DNA of 7,407 nt from Verrucomicrobia bacterium UBA1412 (GTDB lineage Bacteria; Verrucomicrobiota; Verrucomicrobiia; Limisphaerales; UBA1412), in the NCBI GenBank assembly GCA_002305615.1, contig DBPU01000016.1, forward strand, positions 1 to 7,407, written 5' to 3'. The notes beneath the pieces are model-generated. The model made no database searches. It was not told the origin of the DNA and saw only the letters and a list, made by a program, of their open reading frames with translations. Both the position numbers and the translations under genes were made by a program. This document shows, one piece after another, positions 1 through 6,864 of the stretch (its first letter is position 1; each line of letters starts with the position of its first letter).

Positions 1-89
1 ATACGGACCCGATGCTACAAAATGGGACTCCAAAAGGCACGCACAAATTGCAGCTCCGGGAGGATTTTATTTTTTTACGATTCATCGGG

Positions 90-132
90 AAAAAAGCACT
101 GCAGGGCTCCATCGTTAAATGATGCCCTGCAG
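90..132 (-). terminator. Intrinsic terminator of hcp
   Basis: A perfect 9-bp inverted repeat (CTGCAGGGC at 99-107, GCCCTGCAG at 124-132) lies 27 bases beyond the hcp stop. Read on the minus strand, the hairpin is followed by TGC and then six Ts (A90-A95 on the plus strand), the expected form of a Rho-independent terminator. The loop can pair further through ATC/GAT. On the plus strand the hairpin is not followed at once by a T-run, so it should act mainly on hcp. Confidence 0.85.
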
Positions 133-158
133 AGCGGTTTATAAAAGGGACTCGGTGA

Positions 159-1733
159 CTAGCCCAGGATGCGTTTGAGGTCCGCTTCGGGGGTGCTGAT
201 CGGCGTAATGTTGTAATTCTCGACCAGGAATTTCAGAACATTGGGCGAGACAAAGGCAGGCAGGGTCGGGCCCAGGTAGATGTTCTTGATTCCCAAATAG
301 AGCAAAGTCAGGAGAATGCAGACGGCCTTCTGCTCATACCACGAGAGAACCAGCGACAGTGGCAGCTCGTTCACGGAGCAATTGAATACCTTGGAGAGAG
401 CAACGGCGACCTGAATCGCGCCAAAGGCGTCATTGCACTGGCCCATATCCATGAGGCGGGGCAATCCGCCTATGGAGCCAATCTGCATGTCATTGAAGCG
501 ATACTTACCGCAAGCAAGGGTCAGAATCACCGTATCCTTGGGTGCCTGCTCCACGAAATGAGTGTAGTAGTTGCGGCCGGTACGAGCACCGTCGCAGCCG
601 CCTACCAGGAAGAAATGCTTGATGGCGCCGGATTTCACGGCCTCGACAACTTTATCGGCCAGGGAGAGAATGGTCCGATAAGAGAAACCGGTGGTCACTT
701 CTTTACCGCCGTTAATCCCGGTCATCACCTTATCTTCTTTATATCCGCCCAGCTCGAGTGCTTTCTTAATCACCGGCGAGAAATCCTTGTTCTTGCCTTG
801 CGCCTCGATATGAACGCAGCCCGGATAGGAGACGACGCCGGTCGTGAAGATGCGGTCCTGATAGCTCTCCTTAACGGGCATGATGCAGTTGGTCGTGAAG
901 AGGACGGGAGCGGGGATGTGATCAAACTCCTTCTGCTGGTTCTGCCAGGCGGTTCCGAAGTTGCCCTTGAGCTGAGGATAAGCTTTCAATTTGGGGTAGC
1001 CATGGCAAGGCAGCATTTCTCCGTGGGTGTAGACATTGATTCCCTTACCTTTGGTCTGCTCCAGGAGCAGGTAGAGATCGTGGAGATCATGACCCGAAAC
1101 AACGATGAAAGGTCCTTTTTCGATGGTGAGCGGTACGGTGACGGGAGCAGGGATGCCGTAAGTCTCGGTATTGGCGCGGTCGAGCAAATCCATACATCTG
1201 AGGTTGACTTCGCCGGTTTTCAGAACCAGCGGCAGGAGCTCTTCCATGGTTTTGCCATCACCCACGGCGCGCAGGCCTTCATAGAAGAACTCATTCACGA
1301 CGTCATCCGAATAACCCAGGACCATAGCGTGATCGGCATAGGCGGCCATACCGCGCAGGCCCAGAAGAATCAGGGATTTGAGAGAGCGAATATCTTCCTG
1401 GTCCTCCCAGAGGATATCCATTCTGAAGTTTTCAGCGCATTGCCCGGCCAGCAGGGCGGTTTTTTCGTTATTGATCTTATTGATCTGCTGCTGAACCGTT
1501 TCGTCGTTAAAGTTTACGTTGGTAATTGTCGTGAAGAGAGCTTCCATCACGGCTTTGTGGGTGGAAAGTCCCGGTTTTTTACCGGCAGCGGCGCGTGCCA
1601 GGGCAACCAAGGCACCCGTCAACTCATCCTGAAGATTGGCCGTATCAGCCTGTTTACCACAAACACCCCTGAAGGTACAAGCTGACCCACCAGCTGTTTG
1701 TTCACATTGAAAGCAAAACATTTGTGTATCCAT
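159..1733 (-). CDS. hcp: Hybrid-cluster protein (class I), NO/hydroxylamine reductase
   Basis: Encodes a 524-residue cytoplasmic Fe-S enzyme of the Hcp/prismane family. The family reduces hydroxylamine to ammonia in vitro; E. coli Hcp acts as a high-affinity NO reductase and protein S-nitrosylase under anaerobic nitrosative stress. The N-terminal cysteines C7-x2-C10-x8-C19-x5-C25 fit the class I spacing that binds a cubane cluster, not the wider class II spacing of enterobacteria. All likely hybrid-cluster ligands are present: H215 (SGHDLHD), E239 (THGEM), C283 (TTNC), C380 (GGCDG, the persulfidated Cys in characterised enzymes), C408 (ACGKY), C433 (GQCND) and E467 (WYEQKA). The C-terminal block LLTLLYLGIKNIYLGPTLPAF is family-typical. 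Length is normal for class I. The ATG at 1733 sits six residues before the first ligand, which supports it, although no Shine-Dalgarno is visible. No hcr reductase gene is adjacent, and a terminator follows, so it is probably monocistronic. Confidence 0.97.
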   Translation of the reverse strand: MDTQMFCFQCEQTAGGSACTFRGVCGKQADTANLQDELTGALVALARAAAGKKPGLSTHKAVMEALFTTITNVNFNDETVQQQINKINNEKTALLAGQCAENFRMDILWEDQEDIRSLKSLILLGLRGMAAYADHAMVLGYSDDVVNEFFYEGLRAVGDGKTMEELLPLVLKTGEVNLRCMDLLDRANTETYGIPAPVTVPLTIEKGPFIVVSGHDLHDLYLLLEQTKGKGINVYTHGEMLPCHGYPKLKAYPQLKGNFGTAWQNQQKEFDHIPAPVLFTTNCIMPVKESYQDRIFTTGVVSYPGCVHIEAQGKNKDFSPVIKKALELGGYKEDKVMTGINGGKEVTTGFSYRTILSLADKVVEAVKSGAIKHFFLVGGCDGARTGRNYYTHFVEQAPKDTVILTLACGKYRFNDMQIGSIGGLPRLMDMGQCNDAFGAIQVAVALSKVFNCSVNELPLSLVLSWYEQKAVCILLTLLYLGIKNIYLGPTLPAFVSPNVLKFLVENYNITPISTPEADLKRILG

Positions 1734-1845
1734 AATATTATTCGTTGTTTATGTTCCAGACCACCCCGGTTCATTTGGTACCTCACGCGAAAAGGCTCAA
1801 ACCCTCCCTCCTCAGAAATGAGCTATTAAGCCTCTTCCAGTTTTA

Positions 1846-1861
1846 ATGTGACTATCCACAT
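1846..1861. promoter_or_regulatory. Candidate CRP/FNR-type dyad upstream of hcp
   Basis: ATGTGACTATCCACAT has perfect outer arms ATGTG/CACAT and a TA centre, so 12 of its 16 positions are symmetric. It is centred about 120 bases upstream of the hcp ATG. TGTG/CACA arms are the general recognition form of CRP/FNR-family regulators, several of which (FNR, HcpR) control hcp in other bacteria. The half-site spacing is two bases shorter than a consensus CRP site, and no well-placed promoter follows, so the call is tentative. Confidence 0.22.
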
Positions 1862-2092
1862 AGAGCGATCGTCACGGTAAAATACTTCAGGGAGCGAGGT
1901 TCGTCAAGTTGAGCAGGCTCTTTTTCTGAAATTTTTCTGCCTATAAATAAAGGAAGAGGGGCATAAAAACAAACTATCGCGAAAAAATGATGCGGATAAG
2001 CTCCGTAAACCCAGTTTTGCATCACCCCGATAAGATTCGGGAGGGGGACGATTTTCGCCTCGGCCGCCGCCGGGGAAAAGAGAAAGGTGGGC

Positions 2093-2122
2093 TTGGCAAA
2101 AGAGGTTAGGTCATGCTAGAGT
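2093..2122 (+). promoter_or_regulatory. Candidate thrS promoter
   Basis: TTGGCA at 2093-2098 is separated by 18 bases from TAGAGT at 2117-2122, which is preceded by an extended -10 TG at 2114-2115. The match to sigma-70 consensus is moderate (5/6 and 4/6). It would start transcription near 2129-2130 and give thrS a leader of about 130 bases. No conserved leader element was recognised. Confidence 0.35.
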
Positions 2123-2258
2123 GGCCGCCGCAGGTCGGGTTGAACACCATGGCAGGAGAGGCGTAAGGATCAGAGAATTACGTCTAGATTTATCCACCCA
2201 ATCCGTTTTTGGGACTGGACATGGAGGTTGCATCGCCGGCGTGCAAGAAAGAAAGATT

Positions 2259-4082
2259 ATGGCTGAAGAGCATTCAGTCGCACGTAAAACGTTGGAAGAT
2301 CGCAATCGTGCGAGCGATCTGGAGCGAATCCGGCACTCCTGTGCACACATCATGGCCGCAGCAGTTATGCGGATCTGGCCCGGAAGCCAGCTGGATATCG
2401 GACCCTCCACCAGTGAGGGATTCTATTATGATTTTGATATCCCGGAGCATCGTCTCAGCCCGGAGGATTTCCCCCGGATTGAGGAGGAGATGAAGCGGAT
2501 TATCAAAGAAAACCTGGTTTTCCAGAAAGAGGTGAAGAGCCGCGAAGAGGTTCGCAGCATTCTGGAGACCGCCGCTCAGAAATTTAAAATCGAGCGTCTG
2601 GCAGATATTCCCGAAGGGGAAGAAATCTCGACCTATACGATCGGGGACTTCCTGGATCTTTGCGCCGGTCCTCACGTAATGCGCACCGGCAACGTCAAGG
2701 CCTATAAACTCCTGCGGGTAGCTGCGGCCTACTATCGCGGCAAAGAGACCAATCCTCAGCTTCAGAGGCTTTACGGGACGGCTTTCACGAACAAGACCGA
2801 GCTGGAAGAATGGCTCAAGATGCAGGAAGAGGCCAAACGGCGCGATCACCGCAAAATCGGCAAGGAGATGCGCCTATTCGCTTTCGATGAAGATGTCGGC
2901 CCGGGTATGCCTCTATGGCTGCCCAAGGGAGGCATTTTGGTCCATGAGCTTGAAAAACTGGCGATGGAGACCGAGTTCCAGGCCGGTTATGAGCGGGTCA
3001 AGACCCCGCATCTGGCCAGAGAGAGCATGTACAAAAAGAGCGGCCACCTCCCCTACTACGCCGAGAGCATGTTCCCTCCGCTGGAGATGAAGGAGACTCT
3101 CAATGACGGCACCGAAAAGGTGGAGCGCTATTACCTCAAGGCGATGAACTGCCCGCATCATCATAAAATCTTCGCCTCCTATCCGCGCAGTTACCGCGAA
3201 CTGCCCCTGCGTTTGGCGGAGTATGGCTGTTGCTACCGCTACGAACAGAGCGGAGAGCTCTTCGGGCTAATGCGCGTGCGTTCCCTCCAGATGAATGATG
3301 CGCATATCTACTGCACTCCGGAGCAATTCGCTTCCGAATTCCAGGCGGTCAATGAAATGTACATGAAGTACTTCAAGATTTTCGGCATCAAGAAATATCT
3401 GATGCGCTTCAGCACACATGATCCTAAGGAACTGGGACACAAATTTGTCGATGACTCCGTGCTCTGGAAAGAGACCGAAGATCGTGTCCGCAACGTGCTC
3501 AGGGATTCGGGCATTGATTACGTAGAAATACCCAACGAGGCGGCTTTTTACGGGCCCAAGATTGACGTACAGGTCTGGAGCGCTATCGGCCGGGAGTTTA
3601 CGCTGGCGACCAATCAGGTTGATTTCGCGGTCCCCGGACGTTTCGGATTGGTTTACCGGACACGTGAGAATACGGAAGCCACGCCGCTCTGCATCCACCG
3701 GGCACCCCTGGGGACACATGAGCGCTTCATCGGCTTCCTGATCGAGCACTACGCCGGGAACTTCCCGCTCTGGCTGGCTCCGGATCAGGTTCGCATTTTG
3801 CCCATCGGCAACGAACAGATGGAGTATTGCGAAGCGCTGCGCAAGAGAATGCACGCGGAAGGCATCCGGGTTTCGGTGGATACGAGCGGAGACAAAATCG
3901 GCGGCAAAATCCGCAACGCTGAAGTCGACAAGGTGCACACCATGTTCGTCGTGGGACAGAAGGAGCAGGAAGCTAACTCTGTAGCCGTCCGCCGTCACGG
4001 TAAAGGCGATCAGGGTGTCAGACCGGTCGAAGAAGTTCTGGCCCAGATCAGGCAGATGATTGCCGAGAGAGCTTCCGATTAG
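2259..4082 (+). CDS. thrS: Threonyl-tRNA synthetase lacking the TGS domain
   Basis: Encodes a class II aminoacyl-tRNA synthetase of 607 residues that charges tRNA-Thr with threonine using ATP. Numbering from the ATG at 2259, the second editing domain comes first, with the HxxxH motif (H26, H30) and the C135-x3-H139 pair in LCAGPH, so hydrolysis of Ser-tRNA-Thr should be intact. The catalytic domain (about 205-500) has the zinc ligands C298 (MNCPHHH), H349 (NDAH) and H480 (CIHRAP), motif 2 Arg R327 and motif 3 Arg R489. The HGTP anticodon-binding domain follows from about 505. The N-terminal TGS domain of about 60 residues is absent, making this shorter than the usual 635-645 residues. The ATG at 2259 follows a purine-rich AAGAAAGAAAG; an in-frame GTG at 2121 or 2241 would add only non-TGS sequence. 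Motif 2 region reads LQMNDAH instead of the common FTQDDAH, pointing to a divergent subfamily. The usual infC-rpmI-rplT neighbours are missing; the gene stands alone with its own terminator. Confidence 0.96.
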   Translation: MAEEHSVARKTLEDRNRASDLERIRHSCAHIMAAAVMRIWPGSQLDIGPSTSEGFYYDFDIPEHRLSPEDFPRIEEEMKRIIKENLVFQKEVKSREEVRSILETAAQKFKIERLADIPEGEEISTYTIGDFLDLCAGPHVMRTGNVKAYKLLRVAAAYYRGKETNPQLQRLYGTAFTNKTELEEWLKMQEEAKRRDHRKIGKEMRLFAFDEDVGPGMPLWLPKGGILVHELEKLAMETEFQAGYERVKTPHLARESMYKKSGHLPYYAESMFPPLEMKETLNDGTEKVERYYLKAMNCPHHHKIFASYPRSYRELPLRLAEYGCCYRYEQSGELFGLMRVRSLQMNDAHIYCTPEQFASEFQAVNEMYMKYFKIFGIKKYLMRFSTHDPKELGHKFVDDSVLWKETEDRVRNVLRDSGIDYVEIPNEAAFYGPKIDVQVWSAIGREFTLATNQVDFAVPGRFGLVYRTRENTEATPLCIHRAPLGTHERFIGFLIEHYAGNFPLWLAPDQVRILPIGNEQMEYCEALRKRMHAEGIRVSVDTSGDKIGGKIRNAEVDKVHTMFVVGQKEQEANSVAVRRHGKGDQGVRPVEEVLAQIRQMIAERASD

Positions 4083-4132
4083 AGAGAGCTTTCGAGCAAT
4101 CTAAAGAAATTCGAGAGACACAGAGAGAGCTT
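4065..4132. repeat. Three copies of GAGAGAGCTT around the thrS 3' end
   Basis: The decamer GAGAGAGCTT occurs at 4065-4074 (last thrS codons), 4082-4091 (across the stop) and 4123-4132 (within the terminator hairpin). The second and third copies extend to a shared AGAGAGAGCTTT. It is likely a local duplication of low-complexity GA sequence that includes part of the terminator stem; no function is claimed. Confidence 0.5.
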
Positions 4133-4155
4133 TATCTCTGTGTCTTTTCGTTTTT
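4115..4155 (+). terminator. Intrinsic terminator of thrS
   Basis: A perfect 10-bp inverted repeat, GACACAGAGA (4117-4126) and TCTCTGTGTC (4135-4144), is followed on the plus strand by TTTTCGTTTTT (4145-4155). It lies 34 bases past the thrS stop and overlaps the stop codon of the convergent glycosyltransferase gene (4154-4156). The same hairpin forms on the minus strand but has only a poor T-run there (TCTCGAATTT), so it may also weakly end the convergent transcript. Confidence 0.9.
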
Positions 4156-5230
4156 AGCAGCCTCGCTCATACATCGCCGAAAGTTTGGCGAAGACCTCTT
4201 CTTCGGTGATTTTGCCAAGACAGGCCGACTCATTCTGAGAGGCGCATTCGGGATGTTTTTTGCCGATGCAGGAGCATTCGACCAGGATGGCTTTGTGTTT
4301 GGGGCTCTGCGGAATCCAGGATTTCAATTCCTTATAATTTCGGCAAAGGGAAAGCGAAGGGATATCCAGGGCCCAGGCCAGATGCAGGGGGCCTGAATCA
4401 CAACCCAGATGGATTTTGCAGCGGCTGATGATGGCCGAGAGCTGCGGAATGCCGAGCCCGGGCGGCAGGAGCCTGAGCTGTCGGCAATCGGCTCCTTCCA
4501 CGATCGCCTCGGCCCGATCAAACTGCCGGGGCTCCAGCGGTGTGGAGAGGAGCATCTTCGCCTGCGGATACTTCCGGGAAAAAAGCTTTACCAGCCCTAC
4601 CCATCGGCGGACGGGCCACTCCTTCATCGGCGTGCTCGTATTGGGAGAGAGATGAACGGCCCCGGGGTGAATCCACTGATCCACTTCCCGCAACAGCTCC
4701 GGGCTAATGGTCAATTCAAAGCGAGTCTCCGAAATATCGAGGCCTGCATTGCGGAGCATCTCCAGGCGCCCCTGATAAATCGGGATCGTCCCGTGCTCTT
4801 TGCCCCTCGGAGCCCAGTAGCGGCTCAGGAGCGGATTATAGAAATGCCAACGGGCAGGCGTTTGCGAGATTTTCCGGCGAACACCCAAAGCTGCGGAGAG
4901 ATAGACCGTCCGGTCGGCCCCGCTGAAGTTGAAGAGCGCATCAAAACGCTGGGCCCTCAACTGGCGCACGAGCCCCAGACTTTCATGCCAGGGCGGACTG
5001 GGATGAGTCAGCCTGTAGGGCCAGGCACGGTCCACGCAGGGAGTCATCTTCAGAATCTCGGCGCCCACGGGAGTCGTCACCACATGGAGCTCTGCCTGAG
5101 GATAATTCTGGCGCAGAACCCGGAGCGAAGGAATCAGATGAACGGTATCGCCCAAGAAGCCGAAGTCTACGACTACGATCTTCCGAGCGCTCCGGGTTTC
5201 TTCGTAAAACGAGGAAAGTCTCTGTTTCAA
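4154..5230 (-). CDS. Glycosyltransferase family 9, heptosyltransferase-like
   Basis: Encodes a 358-residue GT-B fold protein of the ADP-heptose:LPS heptosyltransferase family (WaaC/WaaF/WaaQ type), which acts at the cytoplasmic face of the inner membrane on lipid A-core acceptors. The N-terminal strand and loop KIVVVDFGFLGDTV (17-30) matches the family GxxGD motif that carries the catalytic Asp. The second Rossmann half has SPNTSTPMKEWP (195-206) and the donor-site signature GCDSGPLHLAWALDIP (276-291). The tail carries C319, C321, C329 and C337, as in many GT9 proteins. Which sugar and acceptor it uses cannot be read from sequence. The only in-frame start before the first domain is TTG at 5230; no Shine-Dalgarno precedes it. 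An in-frame TAA just upstream lies inside the preceding gene, so the start must fall after about 5293. It is third in a cluster, 44 bases after the DUF3472 gene and downstream of rfaE2, which supports a heptose role. Confidence 0.88.
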   Translation of the reverse strand: MKQRLSSFYEETRSARKIVVVDFGFLGDTVHLIPSLRVLRQNYPQAELHVVTTPVGAEILKMTPCVDRAWPYRLTHPSPPWHESLGLVRQLRAQRFDALFNFSGADRTVYLSAALGVRRKISQTPARWHFYNPLLSRYWAPRGKEHGTIPIYQGRLEMLRNAGLDISETRFELTISPELLREVDQWIHPGAVHLSPNTSTPMKEWPVRRWVGLVKLFSRKYPQAKMLLSTPLEPRQFDRAEAIVEGADCRQLRLLPPGLGIPQLSAIISRCKIHLGCDSGPLHLAWALDIPSLSLCRNYKELKSWIPQSPKHKAILVECSCIGKKHPECASQNESACLGKITEEEVFAKLSAMYERGC

Positions 5231-5274
5231 GGGGTGAAAACGGCAATGGGTTTCGAACTCCGGCGAACACTCCC

Positions 5275-6168
5275 CTACTCGGTCTCTTTCTTACGCTCGG
5301 GAGCAGGAGCCGGCTGAGCGTCGAGATCCGGAAGGCTGAGTCCCTCTGGGGCGCGGTTCATATAGCCCCACAGGGGGACATCGTCATTTTTGGTTTCGCC
5401 GCCCGTTTGCAGGTAGTACCAGTTATCCTTGATACCCGCATTGATATTCATCACCGGATTGGAATCGCCCGAGAAGCGCGCCCGGCCCAGGCTATGCCAC
5501 TGGCCGTTCTTATCCTTGACCCAGCCGTTGCCGTAAGAGGCGCGGCGATCAATCTTGGCCGACTCGCCATTGCGGAGGAAATCCTCCACGAAAGAGTAGT
5601 AACCGCTCAGGTATTTGCCGCCGGTGATGGTGGAGAAAGTGACCAGTTTTTTCCATTTGTTTTCCTCGGGAACGAAGAACCAGTTGGTGTACTCGGTCCT
5701 CTTGCCGTTGGGCTTGGCCGAAACGCAAAAACGGTAGGTTTGCCCCAGTTTCCAGTCATAATCGAGGAAGGATTGCCCCCCGGTGCCTTCACCGCCAAAG
5801 CGGCCCACGCGGACGGATTCATCCTTATAGAGCAATTTCACCCGCTGCTCTTCCTTGATTGAATCCGGGTGCGCATCCCAATCGCTCGGATCACCCGGGT
5901 CCCAGACGCTGAAGATGAGCAGTTTTTTGCCATCATAAAGCTCCTGAATTCCGTAGTAGCCCATATTGAAACCGGCGGCCATGAAGTAAGTGCCGGGAGA
6001 AGATTTTTCCACCTTCATCTCCGTGTAAAAGGCAACGCCTTCGGTAGCGGGATAAATCAGATGCACGCTGCGGCAGGCTTTATTTTCCAAAGTTTGATCG
6101 GCACTCGCCCCCGTTGCAAAGGCCCAGGAGAGGCAAAGCGCCGCCAGTACAGAAACCATTTTTTTCAT
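5275..6168 (-). CDS. Secreted DUF3472-domain protein
   Basis: Encodes a 297-residue exported protein of unknown function. The first 23 residues form a Sec signal peptide: KK, a hydrophobic core (V5-A18) and an ASA-D cleavage site after A23. There is no lipobox. The rest matches the DUF3472 pattern as I recall it: GYYGIQE (70-76), FSVWDPGDP (86-94), GGEGTGGQS (125-133), YDWKLGQTYRF (137-147), YTNWFFVP (160-167), YYSFVEDFLRNGE (190-202) and RRASYGNGW (208-216). Many aromatics suggest a beta-sandwich, possibly glycan-binding, but that is inference. C32 and C148 are the only mature cysteines. The C-terminus is a Pro/Ala then charged tail (PAPAPERKKETE). It lies 36 bases after rfaE2 and 44 bases before the GT9 gene on the same strand, so a role in surface heptose or LPS is suggested by context only. 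The ATG at 6168 has an A-rich leader and no Shine-Dalgarno. Confidence 0.85.
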   Translation of the reverse strand: MKKMVSVLAALCLSWAFATGASADQTLENKACRSVHLIYPATEGVAFYTEMKVEKSSPGTYFMAAGFNMGYYGIQELYDGKKLLIFSVWDPGDPSDWDAHPDSIKEEQRVKLLYKDESVRVGRFGGEGTGGQSFLDYDWKLGQTYRFCVSAKPNGKRTEYTNWFFVPEENKWKKLVTFSTITGGKYLSGYYSFVEDFLRNGESAKIDRRASYGNGWVKDKNGQWHSLGRARFSGDSNPVMNINAGIKDNWYYLQTGGETKNDDVPLWGYMNRAPEGLSLPDLDAQPAPAPERKKETE

Positions 6169-6204
6169 GTGCAGTTTTTCTTATTCGGGTTCTTGTTGTT
6201 TGTC

Positions 6205-6702
6205 TTATTTATCGGGACGGGATGCGAAAAGTTTTTCTATGACGCCCGTGGTTGATTTGCCCCGAACGCCCGGGGAAAGAACGATTCGAATATGGGATTT
6301 CTCCATAAAAGCGCGTTCCTCTGGGACAAGTGTCTCGAGTGTATAATCGCCGCCCTTGACGTAGACATCGGGCATCACTTTTTTGAGGAAGTCCATCGCG
6401 CCAACCCCTTCGAAAATGCAGACGGCACTGACAGCTTCCATAGCGGCCAAGACGCGGGCACGGTCCTCCTGAGCATTCACCGGACGCCAGGGGCCTTTAA
6501 TGGCACGGACCGACAGGTCGCTATCGACTCCCACCAGGAGCAGATCAGCTTCCTTGCGTGCATTCTCCAGGTAAATCACGTGACCCGAGTGAATGATATC
6601 GAAGCAACCATTGGTCACCGCCAAAGAACGGCCCTCTGAGCGGACCCTTGCCCGCCAGGCTTCTATCTCATCCCAAGGAATGATTTTACTCTCACTTCCC
6701 AC
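6205..6702 (-). CDS. rfaE2: D-glycero-beta-D-manno-heptose 1-phosphate adenylyltransferase
   Basis: Encodes a 165-residue cytoplasmic nucleotidyltransferase, equivalent to the C-terminal domain of HldE. It transfers AMP from ATP to heptose 1-phosphate, giving ADP-heptose for the LPS inner core. The class-defining block TNGCFDIIHSGHVIYL (30-45) holds the HxGH motif (H38, H41). DLLLVGVDSD (53-62), the conserved Arg-rich RPVN segment (73-76), YVKGGDY (114-120) and the C-terminal GKSTTGVIEKL (148-158) follow in family order. Length fits the stand-alone form, so the kinase (RfaE1) must be encoded elsewhere. The start is GTG at 6702; an in-frame TAG lies five codons upstream and no other early start exists. 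No Shine-Dalgarno is seen, and a promoter-like pair ends just before the GTG. It is the first gene of the cluster with DUF3472 and GT9 genes. A related cytidylyltransferase activity is less likely given the heptose context. Confidence 0.93.
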   Translation of the reverse strand: MGSESKIIPWDEIEAWRARVRSEGRSLAVTNGCFDIIHSGHVIYLENARKEADLLLVGVDSDLSVRAIKGPWRPVNAQEDRARVLAAMEAVSAVCIFEGVGAMDFLKKVMPDVYVKGGDYTLETLVPEERAFMEKSHIRIVLSPGVRGKSTTGVIEKLFASRPDK

Positions 6703-6708
6703 GACACC

Positions 6709-6737
6709 AGTCTAAAACCGGAGCCCGTTTTTAGCAA
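6709..6737 (-). promoter_or_regulatory. Candidate rfaE2 cluster promoter
   Basis: On the minus strand TTGCTA (6737-6732) and TAGACT (6714-6709) are spaced by 17 bases. Each matches the sigma-70 consensus at 4 of 6 positions. The -10 ends six bases before the GTG start, so a start site at the usual distance would fall on the start codon itself. The match is modest; the spacing and position make it credible. Confidence 0.4.
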
Positions 6738-6738
6738 G

Positions 6739-6770
6739 TTTTCCCGAATGCTATTTCCGCATTTTTCCCG
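6739..6770. repeat. Paired TTTTCCCG repeats with an AATGC/GCATT dyad
   Basis: TTTTCCCG occurs at 6739-6746 and again at 6763-6770, 24 bases apart, enclosing the inverted repeat AATGC (6747-6751) and GCATT (6759-6763) with a 7-base loop. It starts immediately upstream of the rfaE2 -35 element. It could be an operator, but the arms are short and no known site was recognised. Confidence 0.3.
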
Positions 6771-6842
6771 GCAAAAAGAGTACATAAACACGGATAAAAA
6801 GGAGAACTGTCCCATTTTACTCAAAAACGGGGGAGAAAACCC

Positions 6843-6858
6843 TACGGAATAGGCCGTA
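6843..6858. repeat. TACGG/CCGTA dyad upstream of the glgC promoter
   Basis: TACGG (6843-6847) and CCGTA (6854-6858) form a 5-bp inverted repeat with a 6-base spacer, six bases upstream of the glgC -35. The position suits an activator or repressor site; the dyad is short enough to arise by chance. Confidence 0.25.
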
Positions 6859-6864
6859 AAAGGC

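Larger units (their letters stand above)
1734..2258. other. Divergent hcp/thrS intergenic region
   Basis: These 525 bases separate the divergent hcp and thrS starts. They contain a candidate dyad operator at 1846-1861, an AT-rich tract around 1920-1990, a small hairpin CCCGA-6-TCGGG near 2027-2042 without a T-run, a GC-rich stretch at 2055-2075 and a candidate thrS promoter at 2093-2122. The thrS reading frame stays open upstream to about 2121, but that translation resembles no TGS domain. I see no tRNA, no T-box element (no specifier arms or AGGGTGG-type box on the thrS strand) and no convincing small gene. The hcp promoter is not obvious; TTGAGC at 1795-1800 (minus) lacks a well-spaced -10. 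Confidence 0.6.

Noticed and set aside
1..143. Short frames open at the left edge: plus-strand frames to 115, 121 and 143, and a minus-strand ATG frame from 85 to the edge
   Set aside because: None has recognisable content, and the plus-strand ones run into the hcp terminator. The edge is too close to judge.
558..1685. 375-codon open frame on the plus strand antisense to hcp
   Set aside because: It lies wholly within a clearly genuine hcp gene, resembles no protein I know, and has the composition expected of a complementary-frame shadow.
1740..1775. GGGGTGGTCTGGAAC on the minus strand, resembling a T-box core
   Set aside because: It lacks the ACCGCG part and the stem arms, and lies upstream of hcp on the strand opposite to thrS.
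1987..2109. 40-codon open frame starting ATG ATG upstream of thrS
   Set aside because: It has no recognisable product, its middle is a low-complexity Arg/Gly stretch from GC-rich DNA, and it ends before the candidate thrS start site.
2121..2258. Upstream in-frame extension of thrS from GTG 2121
   Set aside because: The 46 added residues are Gly/Arg-rich and do not resemble a TGS domain; ATG 2259 gives a family-like N-terminus and has a purine-rich leader.
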